Assembly: GCF_030553055.1 (NCBI RefSeq)
Contig: NZ_CP130713.1
Location: 4,092,001-4,156,000 of the forward strand
Source of the DNA: Streptomyces sp. XD-27
GTDB lineage: Bacteria > Actinomycetota > Actinomycetes > Streptomycetales > Streptomycetaceae
Direction: 5' to 3'
DNA length: 64,000 nt
Made by a program: the position numbers and the translations under genes. Positions 43,445 to 52,411 of this stretch are shown here, in pieces. The notes below the pieces were generated by a model. It did not search any database, had not been told where the DNA came from, and saw only the letters and a program-made list of their open reading frames with translations. Within the stretch, counting starts at the first letter, position 1; each line of letters starts with the position of its first letter.

Positions 43445-43464
43445 CGTGCGGCTCCGGGCCCTGC
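43420..43464. terminator. Bidirectional terminator overlapping the GT87 stop
   Basis: GCAGGGCCCGGAGCCG (43420-43435) pairs perfectly with CGGCTCCGGGCCCTGC (43449-43464) across a 13-base loop that contains the TAG of the GT87 gene. It also faces the end of the convergent alr-like gene. Confidence 0.9.
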
Positions 43465-43476
43465 CCGCTCAGCGCC

Positions 43477-44508
43477 TCAGTGGTCGACCAGGCGGTCGAA
43501 CGTCGTGGTGGTGTGCCGCAGATAGGCGACCAGCTCGTCCCCGACCTGCGGCGCCGGGGCGTCGCTCGGCACGAAGAGCAGCGACACCTGCATGTGCGGG
43601 GGCTCGGCGAACCAGCGCTGCTTCCCGGCCCAGACGAACGGGGACAGGTTGCGGTTGAGCGTCGCCAGGCCCGCCCGCGCGACGCCCTTGGCGCGCGGCG
43701 TGACGCCGTGCATGGCCTTGGGAGCCTCCAGGCCGACGCCGTGCGACGTACCGCCGGCCACGACCACCAGATAGCCGTCCGAGGCGACCTTCTGCTGGCG
43801 GTAGCCGAAGCGGTCGCCCTTGGAGACGCGGGTGACGTCCAGGACGGAGCCCCGGTACTCGGTCGAGTCGTGGTCGCCCAGCCACAGCCGGGTGCCGATC
43901 CGCACCCGGAACCGGGTCTGCGGGAACTGCTGCCGCAGGCGCGCCAGTTCGTCCGCCTTCAGGTGGCTGACGTACATCGTGTGCAGCGGGAGCCCGGCCG
44001 CGCGCAGCCGGTCCATCCAGCCGATGACCTCCTCCACCGCGTCCAGCCCGTCGGTACGGTCCAGCGGAAGGTGGATGGCGAAGCCCTCGAGACGGACGTT
44101 CTCGACGGCCGCGTGCAGCTTGGGCAGTTCGTCCTCGGTGACGCCGTGGCGCTTCATGCTGCTCATGACCTCGACCACCACCCGGGCGCCGGCCAGGCCG
44201 TACGCGCCGTCGACCGAGGACACCGACCGGATGACGCGGTCGGGCAGCGGTACGGGCTCCTCGCCGCGCCGGAACGGGGTCAGCACCAGCAGGTCGCCGC
44301 TGAAGTAGTCCTTCATCCGGGCGGCCTCGTAGGTGGTGCCGACGGCGAGCATGTCGGTACCGATGCGGGCGGCTTCCTCGGCCAGCCGCTCGTGGCCGAA
44401 GCCGTATCCGTTGCCCTTGCAGACCGGGACGATGCCCGGGAACTGCTGGACCACGGACTGCTGATGCGCCCGCCAGCGTGCGGTGTCGACGTAAAGGGTG
44501 AGCGCCAT
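43477..44508 (-). CDS. Alanine racemase-like PLP protein
   Basis: 343 residues, fold type III PLP barrel. The PLP Lys is Lys31 in VCKGNGYGFG, where classical alanine racemases have KADAYGHG. Also visible: FAIHLPLDRTDG, VSHLKADELARL, and RIGTRLWLGD. It is shorter than Alr (about 370-390) and the motifs differ, so it may act on another amino acid. It lies 100 bp behind femX on the same strand, which supports a peptidoglycan role. Confidence 0.8.
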   Translation of the reverse strand: MALTLYVDTARWRAHQQSVVQQFPGIVPVCKGNGYGFGHERLAEEAARIGTDMLAVGTTYEAARMKDYFSGDLLVLTPFRRGEEPVPLPDRVIRSVSSVDGAYGLAGARVVVEVMSSMKRHGVTEDELPKLHAAVENVRLEGFAIHLPLDRTDGLDAVEEVIGWMDRLRAAGLPLHTMYVSHLKADELARLRQQFPQTRFRVRIGTRLWLGDHDSTEYRGSVLDVTRVSKGDRFGYRQQKVASDGYLVVVAGGTSHGVGLEAPKAMHGVTPRAKGVARAGLATLNRNLSPFVWAGKQRWFAEPPHMQVSLLFVPSDAPAPQVGDELVAYLRHTTTTFDRLVDH

Positions 44509-44608
44509 GGACGGACCCGGGACCTTTCTCGTGGCTGCGGCGTGATGCTGCGGACTGTCGGGGGCTAACGGACTGTCGGGACGTGCGGGATGCGGGGAGT
44601 GTGCCCCG

Positions 44609-45727
44609 TCAGCGGCGCGACATGTAGATGTCGAGCGCCTTGTGCAGCAGCTTGTTGAGCGGGAAGTCCCACTCGCCGACGTACTCGACGGCCTCGCCGC
44701 CGGTGCCGACCTTGAACTGGATGAGGCCGAAGAGGTGGTCGGTCTCGTCGAGGGAGTCGCTGATGCCGCGCAGGTCGTAGACGGAGGCGCCGAGCCCGTA
44801 GGCGTCCTGGAGCATCCGCCACTGCATCGCGTTGGACGGCCGGACCTCGCGCTTGTGGTTGGCGGAGGCGCCGTAGGAGTACCAGACGTGCCCGCCGACG
44901 ACCAGCATGGTCGCCGCGGCGACGGCCTCGCCCTCGTGCAGGGCGAAGTACAGCCGCATGCGGTTGGGGTCCTCGGCGTTGAGGACGTTCCACTGGCGCT
45001 GGAAGTAGCTCAGCGGGCGGGGGCGGAACTTGTCCCGCTCGGCGGTGATCTCGTACAGCCGCTGCCACTCGGCGAGGTGCTCGTAGCCGCCCTGGACGAC
45101 CTGGACGCCCGCCTTCTCGGCCTTCTTGATGTTGCGCCGCCACAGCTGGTTGAAGCCCTTGTGGACCTCCTCCAGCGAGCGGTTCGCCAGCGGTACCTGG
45201 AAGACGTAGCGGGGCTGGACGTCACCGAAGCCCGCGCCGCCGTCCTCGCCCTGCTGCCAGCCCATCTTCCGCAGCCGGTCGGAGACCTCGAAGGCGCGGG
45301 GCTCGATGTGGGTCGCCTCGACGTCGCGGAGGCGCTTCACATCGGGGTTCTGGATACCGGACTTGATCGCCGCGGCGTCCCAGCGGCGGATCACGACCGG
45401 CGGGCCCATCTTCACGGAGAAGGCGCCCTGCTGCTTCAGGTGCGCCAGCATCGGCTGGAGCCACTCCTCCAGGTTGGGCGCGTACCAGTTGATCACCGGG
45501 CCCTCGGGCAGATAGGCCAGGTACCGCTTGATCTTGGGCAGCTGCCGGTAGAGGACGAGACCGACGCCGACGAGCTGGCCCGTCTTGTCGAACCAGCCGA
45601 GGTTCTCCGAGCGCCACTCCGACTTGACGTCCGCCCATGCCGGGACCTGGCAGTGGCTGGCCGCGGGCAGGCTCTGGATGTACGCCAGATGCTGCTCTCG
45701 GCTGATCGTCCTCAGGGTCAGACTCAT
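44609..45727 (-). CDS. femX: FemX-type lipid II aminoacyltransferase
   Basis: 372-residue FemABX protein with two GNAT-like halves ([24 protein letters not shown] and [22 protein letters not shown]) and the FemABX ending [22 protein letters not shown]. In Streptomyces such a protein adds the first glycine to lipid II, the bridge residue needed for cross-linking (and the basis of vancomycin-resistance gene dependence). ATG at 45727 follows GAGGAG nine bases upstream. Confidence 0.88.
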
Positions 45728-45865
45728 TGCGGGGCGCTCCTCGGCAGGTTTGTCCCCATGGTCGGGGGTTCCAGCTCTCGCGCCGAAGCCTACTGCGACG
45801 AGGAAGCGACCCGTCTGGGCCCACGGGATCAAGCTCCGTGGGCCCGGTCCGGAAAGGCGGCGGGG

Positions 45866-46195
45866 TCAGCCGAGCACGCCGCCGAAGAGGCCGCCATGGG
45901 CCATGCCGAGCCCGAAGCCCGCGGCGGACGCGCCGAGGCCGATGACCAGCACGAACCGTTCACCGATGGTCGCGGAGATCATCTGTCCCCAGGCGCCGAC
46001 GGCGATGCCGATCAGCCCGGTCCATGAGCTGATCAGGTGCAGACTGTGGAAGAGGGCAGTGATGAACGCGACGACGCCCAGGACCAGCGTCGCGGCGGCG
46101 AAGGAGTCCTCGACGGGGTGGGGCTTGCCGTCGGTGTCGAGGAGGGAGAGAAGCCTCCGGCCGATGTGCTGGTCGGTCCGTGCTGCCTGTGCCAT
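45866..46195 (-). CDS. Small integral membrane protein
   Basis: 109 residues with three hydrophobic segments (about 35-57, 62-82, 84-105), Gly-rich at the end ([21 protein letters not shown]). The first 25 residues ([31 protein letters not shown]) are cytoplasmic. ATG at 46195 has GGAGGT upstream. It stands divergently to rpsF, as in other Streptomyces. No function known. Confidence 0.78.
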
Positions 46196-46341
46196 GGGGC
46201 ACCTCCGATGGCCAAGGCGGCGCACTGTAACGCCGCTCACACCCGATGCGTACAGATTGCGGGGGAAGGCGCCCGGATTTCAACCGGACGCGCGTGAGCG
46301 GGTACGCTGTACGGTCTGCGCCGGTCTCTGCCCGGAGCGGT

Positions 46342-46429
46342 GCACGGCCGAATGGCGGTGCGCGGCGGAACGGCTGATCACGCCGGTGCGGAACGCATTA
46401 CGACCCTCCTGCCACGGAACGACCGTGGC
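46342..46429 (+). promoter_or_regulatory. Structured rpsF leader
   Basis: Two hairpins precede rpsF: GCACGGCC-GAAT-GGCGGTGC (46342-46361, one mismatch) and GCCACGG-AACGA-CCGTGGC (46411-46429). The second ends 28 bases before the start codon. S6:S18 binds its own mRNA leader in many bacteria; whether these match that motif needs a covariance model. Confidence 0.4.
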
Positions 46430-46457
46430 CGCTGAGTCCAAAGGAGGTGGGTTCCAC

Positions 46458-46747
46458 ATGCGTCACTACGAGGTGATGGTCATCCTCGACCCCGATCTGG
46501 AGGAGCGCGCTGTCTCCCCCCTGATCGAGAACTTCCTTTCCGTGGTCCGCGAGGGCAACGGCAAGGTCGAGAAGGTCGACACCTGGGCCGTCGTCGTCTC
46601 GCGTACGAGATCAAGAAGAAGCCCGAGGGCATCTACTCGGTCATCGACCTGCAGGCCGAGCCTGCGGTCGTCAAGGAGCTCGACCGCCAGCTGAACCTGA
46701 ACGAGTCGGTCCTCCGGACCAAGGTCCTCCGTCCCGAGACCCACTGA
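46458..46747 (+). CDS. rpsF: 30S ribosomal protein S6 (single-base deletion)
   Basis: S6 binds 16S rRNA together with S18. The first part, [20 protein letters not shown] to KVEKVDTW, is in frame from ATG 46458; the rest ([18 protein letters not shown] to [11 protein letters not shown]) is in the next frame and ends at 46747. The region between should read [10 protein letters not shown] but the run GGG at 46585-46587 is one G short. The span is one base less than the 96-codon gene plus stop. As S6 is strongly conserved, I regard this as a sequencing deletion. AAGGAGG precedes the start. First gene of rpsF-ssb-rpsR-rplI. Confidence 0.93.
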
Positions 46748-46822
46748 CCGCGTAAGCGTTCAGCGGTAATCGGGCTGCATCGCAACGAGTAGCAAGCAGC
46801 AACCCGCCGAGAGGTTCCCCCA

Positions 46823-47398
46823 ATGGCAGGCGAGACCGTCATCACGGTTGTCGGCAATCTTGTCGACGACCCCGAGCTGCGCTTCACCCCCTCGGGTGCG
46901 GCGGTCGCGAAGTTCCGCGTCGCGTCCACCCCCCGCACCTTCGACCGCCAGACGAACGAGTGGAAGGACGGCGAGAGCCTGTTCCTGACCTGCTCGGTGT
47001 GGCGGCAGGCGGCGGAGAACGTCGCCGAGTCGCTCCAGCGAGGCATGCGCGTCATCGTGCAGGGCCGGCTGAAGCAGCGGTCCTACGAGGACCGCGAGGG
47101 CGTCAAGCGCACGGTCTACGAGCTGGACGTCGACGAGGTCGGCGCCAGCCTGAAGAACGCCACGGCCAAGGTCACCAAGACCAGCGGTCGCGGTGGCCAG
47201 GGTGGTTACGGCGGCGGTGGCGGCCAGGGTGGCGGCGGCTGGGGCGGCGGCCCCGGTGGCGGCCAGCAGGGCGGCGGAGCTCCTGCCGACGACCCGTGGG
47301 CGACCGGCGGACCGTCGGGCGGCCAGCAGGGCGGCGGCGGTGGCTGGGGCGGCGGCTCCGGCAACTCCGGCGGCTACTCGGACGAGCCGCCCTTCTAG
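46823..47398 (+). CDS. ssb: Single-stranded DNA-binding protein
   Basis: 191 residues: OB fold at 1-115 ([36 protein letters not shown]), a Gly/Gln-rich linker of about 65 residues ([12 protein letters not shown] type), and the acidic interaction tip SDEPPF. Coats single strands in replication and repair. Its place between rpsF and rpsR is the common bacterial order. Confidence 0.97.
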   Translation: MAGETVITVVGNLVDDPELRFTPSGAAVAKFRVASTPRTFDRQTNEWKDGESLFLTCSVWRQAAENVAESLQRGMRVIVQGRLKQRSYEDREGVKRTVYELDVDEVGASLKNATAKVTKTSGRGGQGGYGGGGGQGGGGWGGGPGGGQQGGGAPADDPWATGGPSGGQQGGGGGWGGGSGNSGGYSDEPPF

Positions 47399-47409
47399 AC
47401 CCGTACGCC

Positions 47410-47423
47410 GTTTCACGTGAAAC
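47410..47423. other. parS site 8
   Basis: Perfect GTTTCACGTGAAAC, 12 bp after the ssb stop. Confidence 0.97.
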
Positions 47424-47449
47424 ACGGGCTCACGGCCCACGGTTTCTCG

Positions 47450-47463
47450 GTTTCACGTGAAAC
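47450..47463. other. parS site 9
   Basis: Perfect GTTTCACGTGAAAC, 40 bp from site 8, between ssb and rpsR. The two sites are transcribed through by the operon. Confidence 0.97.
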
Positions 47464-47521
47464 ATCGCGCACCGGTCCGGAAGGCACAGCACAAACTTCT
47501 TGATCACACTGGAGAGAGACA

Positions 47522-47758
47522 ATGGCGAAGCCGCCTGCTCGCAAGCCTAAGAAGAAGGTTTGCGTGTTCTGCAAGGAGAAGATCTCCTACGTCGACTACA
47601 AGGACACGAACCTGCTGCGGAAGTTCATCTCCGACCGCGGCAAGATCCGTGCCCGCCGGGTCACCGGCAACTGCACCCAGCACCAGCGTGACGTCGCCAC
47701 GGCCGTGAAGAACAGCCGTGAGATGGCGCTGCTGCCCTACACCTCCACCGCGCGCTAA
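47522..47758 (+). CDS. rpsR: 30S ribosomal protein S18, zinc-binding type
   Basis: 78 residues, complete S18 with Cys14 and Cys17 (VCVFC) plus the Cys in TGNCTQHQR, so this is the C+ form that can hold zinc. Streptomyces often carries a second, zinc-independent copy elsewhere under Zur control; none is in this window. Confidence 0.97.
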   Translation: MAKPPARKPKKKVCVFCKEKISYVDYKDTNLLRKFISDRGKIRARRVTGNCTQHQRDVATAVKNSREMALLPYTSTAR

Positions 47759-47776
47759 GGGAAGGGTGACCACATC

Positions 47777-48223
47777 ATGAAGATCATCCTCACCCACGAG
47801 GTCTCCGGCCTCGGTACCGCCGGCGACGTCGTGGACGTCAAGGACGGCTACGCCCGCAACTACCTGGTCCCGCGCGGTTTCGCGATCCGCTGGACCAAGG
47901 GTGGCGAGAAGGACGTCGAGCAGATCCGCCGGGGTCGCAAGATCCGCGAGATTGCCACGATCGAGCAGGCCAGCGAGGTCAAGGCTCAGCTCGAGGGCGT
48001 CAAGGTCCGCCTGAGCACGCGCGCCGGCGAGGCCGGCCGCCTGTTCGGCTCCGTCACCCAGGCCGACATCGCCGCGGCGATCAAGGCCGCCGGTGGTCCG
48101 GACGTGGACAAGCGCCGCATCGAGGTGGCCGCGCCGATCAAGAGCCTGGGCGCGCACCAGGTCTCCGTGCGTCTGCACGCCGACGTTGTCGCCAAGCTCG
48201 GCATCGAGGTCGTCGCTGCCTGA
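47777..48223 (+). CDS. rplI: 50S ribosomal protein L9
   Basis: 148 residues: N-terminal rRNA-binding domain ([34 protein letters not shown]), a central helix and the C-terminal domain ([15 protein letters not shown]). 18 bp after rpsR; the strong hairpin at 48261 ends the operon. Confidence 0.97.
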   Translation: MKIILTHEVSGLGTAGDVVDVKDGYARNYLVPRGFAIRWTKGGEKDVEQIRRGRKIREIATIEQASEVKAQLEGVKVRLSTRAGEAGRLFGSVTQADIAAAIKAAGGPDVDKRRIEVAAPIKSLGAHQVSVRLHADVVAKLGIEVVAA

Positions 48224-48260
48224 GTGCCGCGATCGGTTTAGCCGTGGCAATACGGCATAG

Positions 48261-48304
48261 CAAGGAGAAGGGCCGCACCCCACAGGGTGCGGCCCTTCTC
48301 CTTG
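48261..48304. terminator. Bidirectional terminator between rplI and the MATE gene
   Basis: A perfect 20-bp stem: 48261-48280 with 48285-48304 (CAAGGAGAAGGGCCGCACCC and its complement), four-base loop CACA. The convergent gene ends about 50 bp further. Confidence 0.93.
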
Positions 48305-48353
48305 CGACGGCTCAGGCCCCTGTTCCCTGGGGCGGCTCACTCCCTGGGGCGGC

Positions 48354-49871
48354 TCAGGCCCGTACCGCGCCGGTGACGATCCAGCGCCCGGAGCGGGCCC
48401 GCAGCCCCAGCGTCGCCATACGGGCAGCCATCATCAGCGCCATCGCGCACCACACGGCGGTCAGACCGCCGCCGAGGGTCGGTATGAGCAGCGCGGCGGG
48501 GGCGAAGACGGCGAGAGTCGCGACCATGGCCCAGGCCAGGTAGGGGCCGTCGCCGGCGCCTATGAGGACGCCATCGAGTACGTACACGACGCCGGAGAGG
48601 GGCTGCGCCACGGCCACCACCAGCAGCGCGGGCAGCAAGGCGTCTCTGACTGCCGCGTCGGTGGTGAACAGCGGGATGAACAGCGGGCGGGCCGCCACCA
48701 CGAGCAGTCCGAGCGCCACGCCTGAGGCGATGCCCCATTCGACCATGCGGCGGCAGGCGGCGCGTGCCCCGTCGGAGTCGCCCGCGCCCAGGTAGCGGCC
48801 GATGATGGCCTGCCCCGCGATGGCGATGGAGTCCAGAGCGAAGGAGAGCAGGTTCCACAGCGCGAGCGCGATCTGGTGCGCGGCGATGTCGGTGTCGCCG
48901 AGCCGTGCCGCGACGGCGGTGGCGATCATCAGGATGGCCCGGAGGGACAGGGTACGGATCAGCAGGGGCGCCCCGGCCTGGGCGCAGGCCCGTATCCCGG
49001 CGAGGTCGGGGCGGAGCGAGGCGCCGTGGCGCCTGGCTCCTCGTACGACCACGGTGAGGTAGGCGGCGGCCATGCCGCACTGGGCGATGACCGTGCCCCA
49101 GGCGGAGCCGGCGATGCCGAGCCCGGCGCCGTAGACGAGGAGGATGTTCAGCGCGGCGTTGGCGGCGAAGCCGCCGATGGCGACGTACAGCGGGGTGCGG
49201 GTGTTCTGCAGGCCGCGCAGTACGCCGGTGGCGGCCAGGACCACGAGCATCGCGGGGATGCCCAGGGCGCTGACGCGCAGATAGGTGACGGCGTGCGGGG
49301 CGGCGGTGGCGGAGGCGCCGAAGAGGTCGACGAGCGCGGGGGCGGCCGGGACGGCCAGGCATATCAGCCCGGTGCCGAGGAGCAGGGCGAGCCAGATGCC
49401 GTCCATGCCCTGCCGTACGGCGCCGGGGAGGTCGCCCGCGCCGACCCGGCGGGCCACGGCGGCGGTGGTGGCGTAGGCGAGGAAGACGAAGACGTTGACC
49501 GCCGTGGTGAGCAGGGCGGCGGCGACGCCGAGACCCGCGAGCTGCGTCGTGCCGAGGTGGCCCACGATCGCGCTGTCGGCCATGACGAAGAGGGGCTCCG
49601 CGACCAGGGCGGCGAAGGCGGGCAGGGCGAGTGCGATGATTTCCCGGTCGTGGCGGCGGCGGGTGGCGGTGTCCGGGCGGGCGCTTCGGCGCGTGCTTCC
49701 GCCGGTAGCCGGATCGGCGCTCGGGTCGGTACCGGCGCTCGGATCGGTGTCCGGGTCGGTGTCCGGGTCGGTGTTCAGGCCGGTGCTCGGATCGGTGCTT
49801 CGGCCTCCTGGCGAACGCCGCTTTCGCGGCGTCGTCTGCGTGCTCGGGGTGCGCGGGGGGCCCTGGGTCAT
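48354..49871 (-). CDS. MATE family exporter
   Basis: 505 residues with 12 membrane helices of the MATE/DinF type (ALAGFAALVAEPLFVMADSA-like first helix, GLGVAAALLTTAVNVFVFLA). The 75-residue cytoplasmic head contains an imperfect repeat of TDPDTDPDTDPSAGTDPS, encoded by tandem GGATCGGTGTCC-like 12-mers at 49735-49800. Likely Na+ or H+ driven export of an organic cation; substrate unknown. ATG at 49871; no clear ribosome binding site. Confidence 0.87.
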   Translation of the reverse strand: MTQGPPRTPSTQTTPRKRRSPGGRSTDPSTGLNTDPDTDPDTDPSAGTDPSADPATGGSTRRSARPDTATRRRHDREIIALALPAFAALVAEPLFVMADSAIVGHLGTTQLAGLGVAAALLTTAVNVFVFLAYATTAAVARRVGAGDLPGAVRQGMDGIWLALLLGTGLICLAVPAAPALVDLFGASATAAPHAVTYLRVSALGIPAMLVVLAATGVLRGLQNTRTPLYVAIGGFAANAALNILLVYGAGLGIAGSAWGTVIAQCGMAAAYLTVVVRGARRHGASLRPDLAGIRACAQAGAPLLIRTLSLRAILMIATAVAARLGDTDIAAHQIALALWNLLSFALDSIAIAGQAIIGRYLGAGDSDGARAACRRMVEWGIASGVALGLLVVAARPLFIPLFTTDAAVRDALLPALLVVAVAQPLSGVVYVLDGVLIGAGDGPYLAWAMVATLAVFAPAALLIPTLGGGLTAVWCAMALMMAARMATLGLRARSGRWIVTGAVRA

Positions 49872-50294
49872 GCGCACCAATCTAATCTTCCACAGGTAAG
49901 AGACTCAACTGTCTTGCATCCCTTACATTCCGTGGGGAAAGGCGATCTTCTCTGCACCGTTTGTCGCGATCTTGCGCCGGCCGGGAAAGTTTTTCTTCCC
50001 CACAGCCTCTGGACCAAGAAGTCGCAGGTCACAGGCCTGTGTCAGGGGCGGGTGTGCTGTTGTCCACAGTGCTGTCCCCCGTGTCGTGCACAGGATCGGC
50101 GGCGTTCTCCACAGGAAGTGGCCCGTCGTCCACATGGCCTGTGGATAACCAGATTGGCGCACGGCCCTTGTGGGCCTACCGTGGTCCGGCGCCCGCCGAT
50201 CACAACCGGAGCCGAGCGCCCTAGTTGTCAGAGCCGTGCCGTAAGAAGAAGGGGCACCGCGAGGTCCGCGCGGCGGACGGGAGGAGGTGGCGGG
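49872..50294. promoter_or_regulatory. DnaA-box cluster in the dnaB promoter region
   Basis: 423 bp between divergent MATE and dnaB genes. Four good DnaA boxes lie within 89 bp: TTGTCCACA 50060-50068, TTCTCCACA 50105-50113, TCGTCCACA 50126-50134 and, on the minus strand, TTATCCACA 50140-50148; TCGTGCACA at 50084-50092 is a weaker fifth. Outside oriC this is the densest such group in the window. Confidence 0.85.
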
Positions 50295-51791
50295 GTGACC
50301 ATGCCCGAGCCCCTGGACGACCCGTGGGCGGACGCCGGCCCCAGCGACCGACTGCCCGCGCCGCGTCCCCGCCGCGGCGAGGGCCGGGCCGAGGGCCGCG
50401 GCCGTTTCGACGGCGGCTCGCACGGCGACCGGGGTCGGGACGACGGCGGCAACTGGGAGGGCTCGGGCTTCGAGCGCGTACCCCCGCAGGACCTCGACGC
50501 CGAGCAGTCCGTGCTGGGCGGCATGCTGCTGTCCAAGGACGCGATCGCCGACGTGGTCGAGGTCCTTAAGGGCAACGACTTCTACCGTCCCGCCCACGAG
50601 ACCGTCTACCAGGCAATCCTCGACCTGTACGCCAAGGGCGAGCCGGCCGACCCGATCACGGTCGCCGCCGAGCTCACCAAGCGCGGCGAGATCACGAAGG
50701 TGGGCGGCGCCTCCTATCTGCACACCCTGGTCCAGTCCGTGCCGACCGCGGCCAACGCGGAGTACTACGCCGAGATCGTCCATGAGCGGGCGGTGCTGCG
50801 CCGCCTGGTCGAGGCGGGCACCCGTATCACGCAGATGGGATACGCGGCGGACGGCGACGTCGACGAGATCGTCAACAACGCGCAGGCGGAGATCTACGCC
50901 GTCACCGAGCAGCGCACCAGCGAGGACTATCTGCCGCTCGGCGAGATCATGGAGGGGGCGCTCGACGAGATCGAGGCGATCGGCTCCCGCAGCGGCCAGA
51001 TGTCCGGCGTGCCCACCGGGTTCTCCGACCTGGACGCCCTGACGAACGGCCTGCACCCGGGCCAGATGATCGTCATCGCGGCCCGCCCCGCCATGGGTAA
51101 GTCGACCCTGGCCCTGGACTTCGCCCGGGCCTGCTCCATCAAGAACAACCTGCCCAGCGTCATCTTCTCGCTGGAGATGGGCCGCAACGAGATCGCGATG
51201 CGTCTGCTGTCCGCAGAGGCGCGGGTGGCGCTGCACCATATGCGCTCCGGCAGCATGACCGACGAGGACTGGACCCGGCTGGCGCGCCGGATGCCGGACG
51301 TCTCGGCCGCCCCGCTCTACATCGACGACTCGCCGAACCTGTCGATGATGGAGATCCGCGCCAAGTGCCGCCGCCTCAAGCAGCGCAACGACCTGCAGCT
51401 CGTCGTCATCGACTACCTCCAGCTCATGCAGTCCGGTGGCGCTCGGCGCCCCGAGAGCCGCCAGCAGGAGGTCTCGGACATGTCGCGTAACCTCAAGCTG
51501 CTCGCCAAGGAGCTCGAGGTGCCGGTGATCGCGCTGTCGCAGCTGAACCGCGGCCCCGAGCAGCGCACCGACAAGAAGCCGATGGTCTCGGACCTGCGTG
51601 AGTCGGGCTCGATCGAGCAGGACGCCGACATGGTCATCCTGCTGCACCGCGAGGACGCCTATGAGAAGGAGTCACCGCGCGCGGGCGAGGCGGACCTGAT
51701 CGTCGCCAAGCACCGTAACGGCCCTACGGCGACGATCACGGTGGCCTTCCAGGGGCACTATTCGCGGTTCGTGGACATGGCGCAGACCTGA
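50295..51791 (+). CDS. dnaB: Replicative DNA helicase DnaB
   Basis: Hexameric 5'-3' helicase of the replication fork. About 498 residues: a disordered 55-residue head, N-terminal domain (VPPQDLDAEQSVLGGMLL), linker, and RecA-type motor with Walker A ARPAMGKSTLAL, Walker B VVIDYLQLM, and LSQLNRGPEQR. No intein is present. GTG at 50295 follows GGAGGAGG; ATG at 50301 is an alternative. The end overlaps the convergent GNAT gene by 34 bp. DciA-like DUF721 is encoded near recF. Confidence 0.96.
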   Translation: MTMPEPLDDPWADAGPSDRLPAPRPRRGEGRAEGRGRFDGGSHGDRGRDDGGNWEGSGFERVPPQDLDAEQSVLGGMLLSKDAIADVVEVLKGNDFYRPAHETVYQAILDLYAKGEPADPITVAAELTKRGEITKVGGASYLHTLVQSVPTAANAEYYAEIVHERAVLRRLVEAGTRITQMGYAADGDVDEIVNNAQAEIYAVTEQRTSEDYLPLGEIMEGALDEIEAIGSRSGQMSGVPTGFSDLDALTNGLHPGQMIVIAARPAMGKSTLALDFARACSIKNNLPSVIFSLEMGRNEIAMRLLSAEARVALHHMRSGSMTDEDWTRLARRMPDVSAAPLYIDDSPNLSMMEIRAKCRRLKQRNDLQLVVIDYLQLMQSGGARRPESRQQEVSDMSRNLKLLAKELEVPVIALSQLNRGPEQRTDKKPMVSDLRESGSIEQDADMVILLHREDAYEKESPRAGEADLIVAKHRNGPTATITVAFQGHYSRFVDMAQT

Positions 51792-52363
51792 TCGGTGCCG
51801 CTACGGGGTGCGGCTGTCCCCAGGGCTCGCCACTCTGGAGCAAGGACCGCCCAGAGCTGCTTGTCGTAGCGCATGCCCTCGTACGGCCATGCCTCGCGCC
51901 GCACACCCTCCAGCGTCATGCCGAGCCGCTTGGCCACCGCGGAGCTGCGGTCGTTGTCGGCCCGGCAATGCCACTCGGCCCGATGCAGACCCCGGGATGT
52001 GAACGCCCAGTCCAGCAATGCGCCACACGCCTGCGTCACCAGACCGTGGCCCTCGGCGGACGGTTCCAGCCAGCACCCGATCTCGCACGAGCCGAGAGCG
52101 GCATGGAAATCGGTGAACATCACGCCGCCGACCAACACTCCATCCCGCCAGATGCCATACAGGCGGCCGCCGTCGCCGACCTGGCGTTCGGCATACCGCT
52201 TGAGCGTGGCCTGCGCCCCGTCCACATCGTGGGTGACGAACCCGGCCCCGACCCACGGCCGAATGTGCTCGCGAGCTCGATCCAGATGAGCCGCGAACTC
52301 CTCGGCGTGCCAGACCTCCAGCGGGCCGAGGCGAGCACCGTCGCGCAGCGACAGCGAGAACAT
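51758..52363 (-). CDS. GNAT family N-acetyltransferase (RimJ/RimL-like)
   Basis: 201 residues with a RimJ/RimL-type fold: LEVWHAEEFAAHLDRAREHIRPWVG, IGCWLEPSAEGHGLVTQAC (acetyl-CoA loop), ADNDRSSAVAKRLGMTLEGVRREAW and YDKQLWAVLAPEW. The last 20 residues are extra and are read from DNA antisense to the dnaB 3' end. Probably acetylates a small molecule or N-terminal residue. ATG at 52363 has GGGGG upstream. It is divergent from a tetR gene with an operator-like palindrome between them. Confidence 0.85.
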   Translation of the reverse strand: MFSLSLRDGARLGPLEVWHAEEFAAHLDRAREHIRPWVGAGFVTHDVDGAQATLKRYAERQVGDGGRLYGIWRDGVLVGGVMFTDFHAALGSCEIGCWLEPSAEGHGLVTQACGALLDWAFTSRGLHRAEWHCRADNDRSSAVAKRLGMTLEGVRREAWPYEGMRYDKQLWAVLAPEWRALGTAAPRSGTDQVCAMSTNRE

Positions 52364-52377
52364 GAGACCCCCATTCA

Positions 52378-52393
52378 CATAACAACTGTTATG
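52378..52393. promoter_or_regulatory. Operator-like palindrome between GNAT and tetR
   Basis: CATAACA, two bases, TGTTATG, in the 48-bp gap of the divergent pair. Likely bound by the adjacent TetR protein and able to control both genes. Confidence 0.65.
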
Positions 52394-52411
52394 GCAATGT
52401 ACCGTGGCAGC

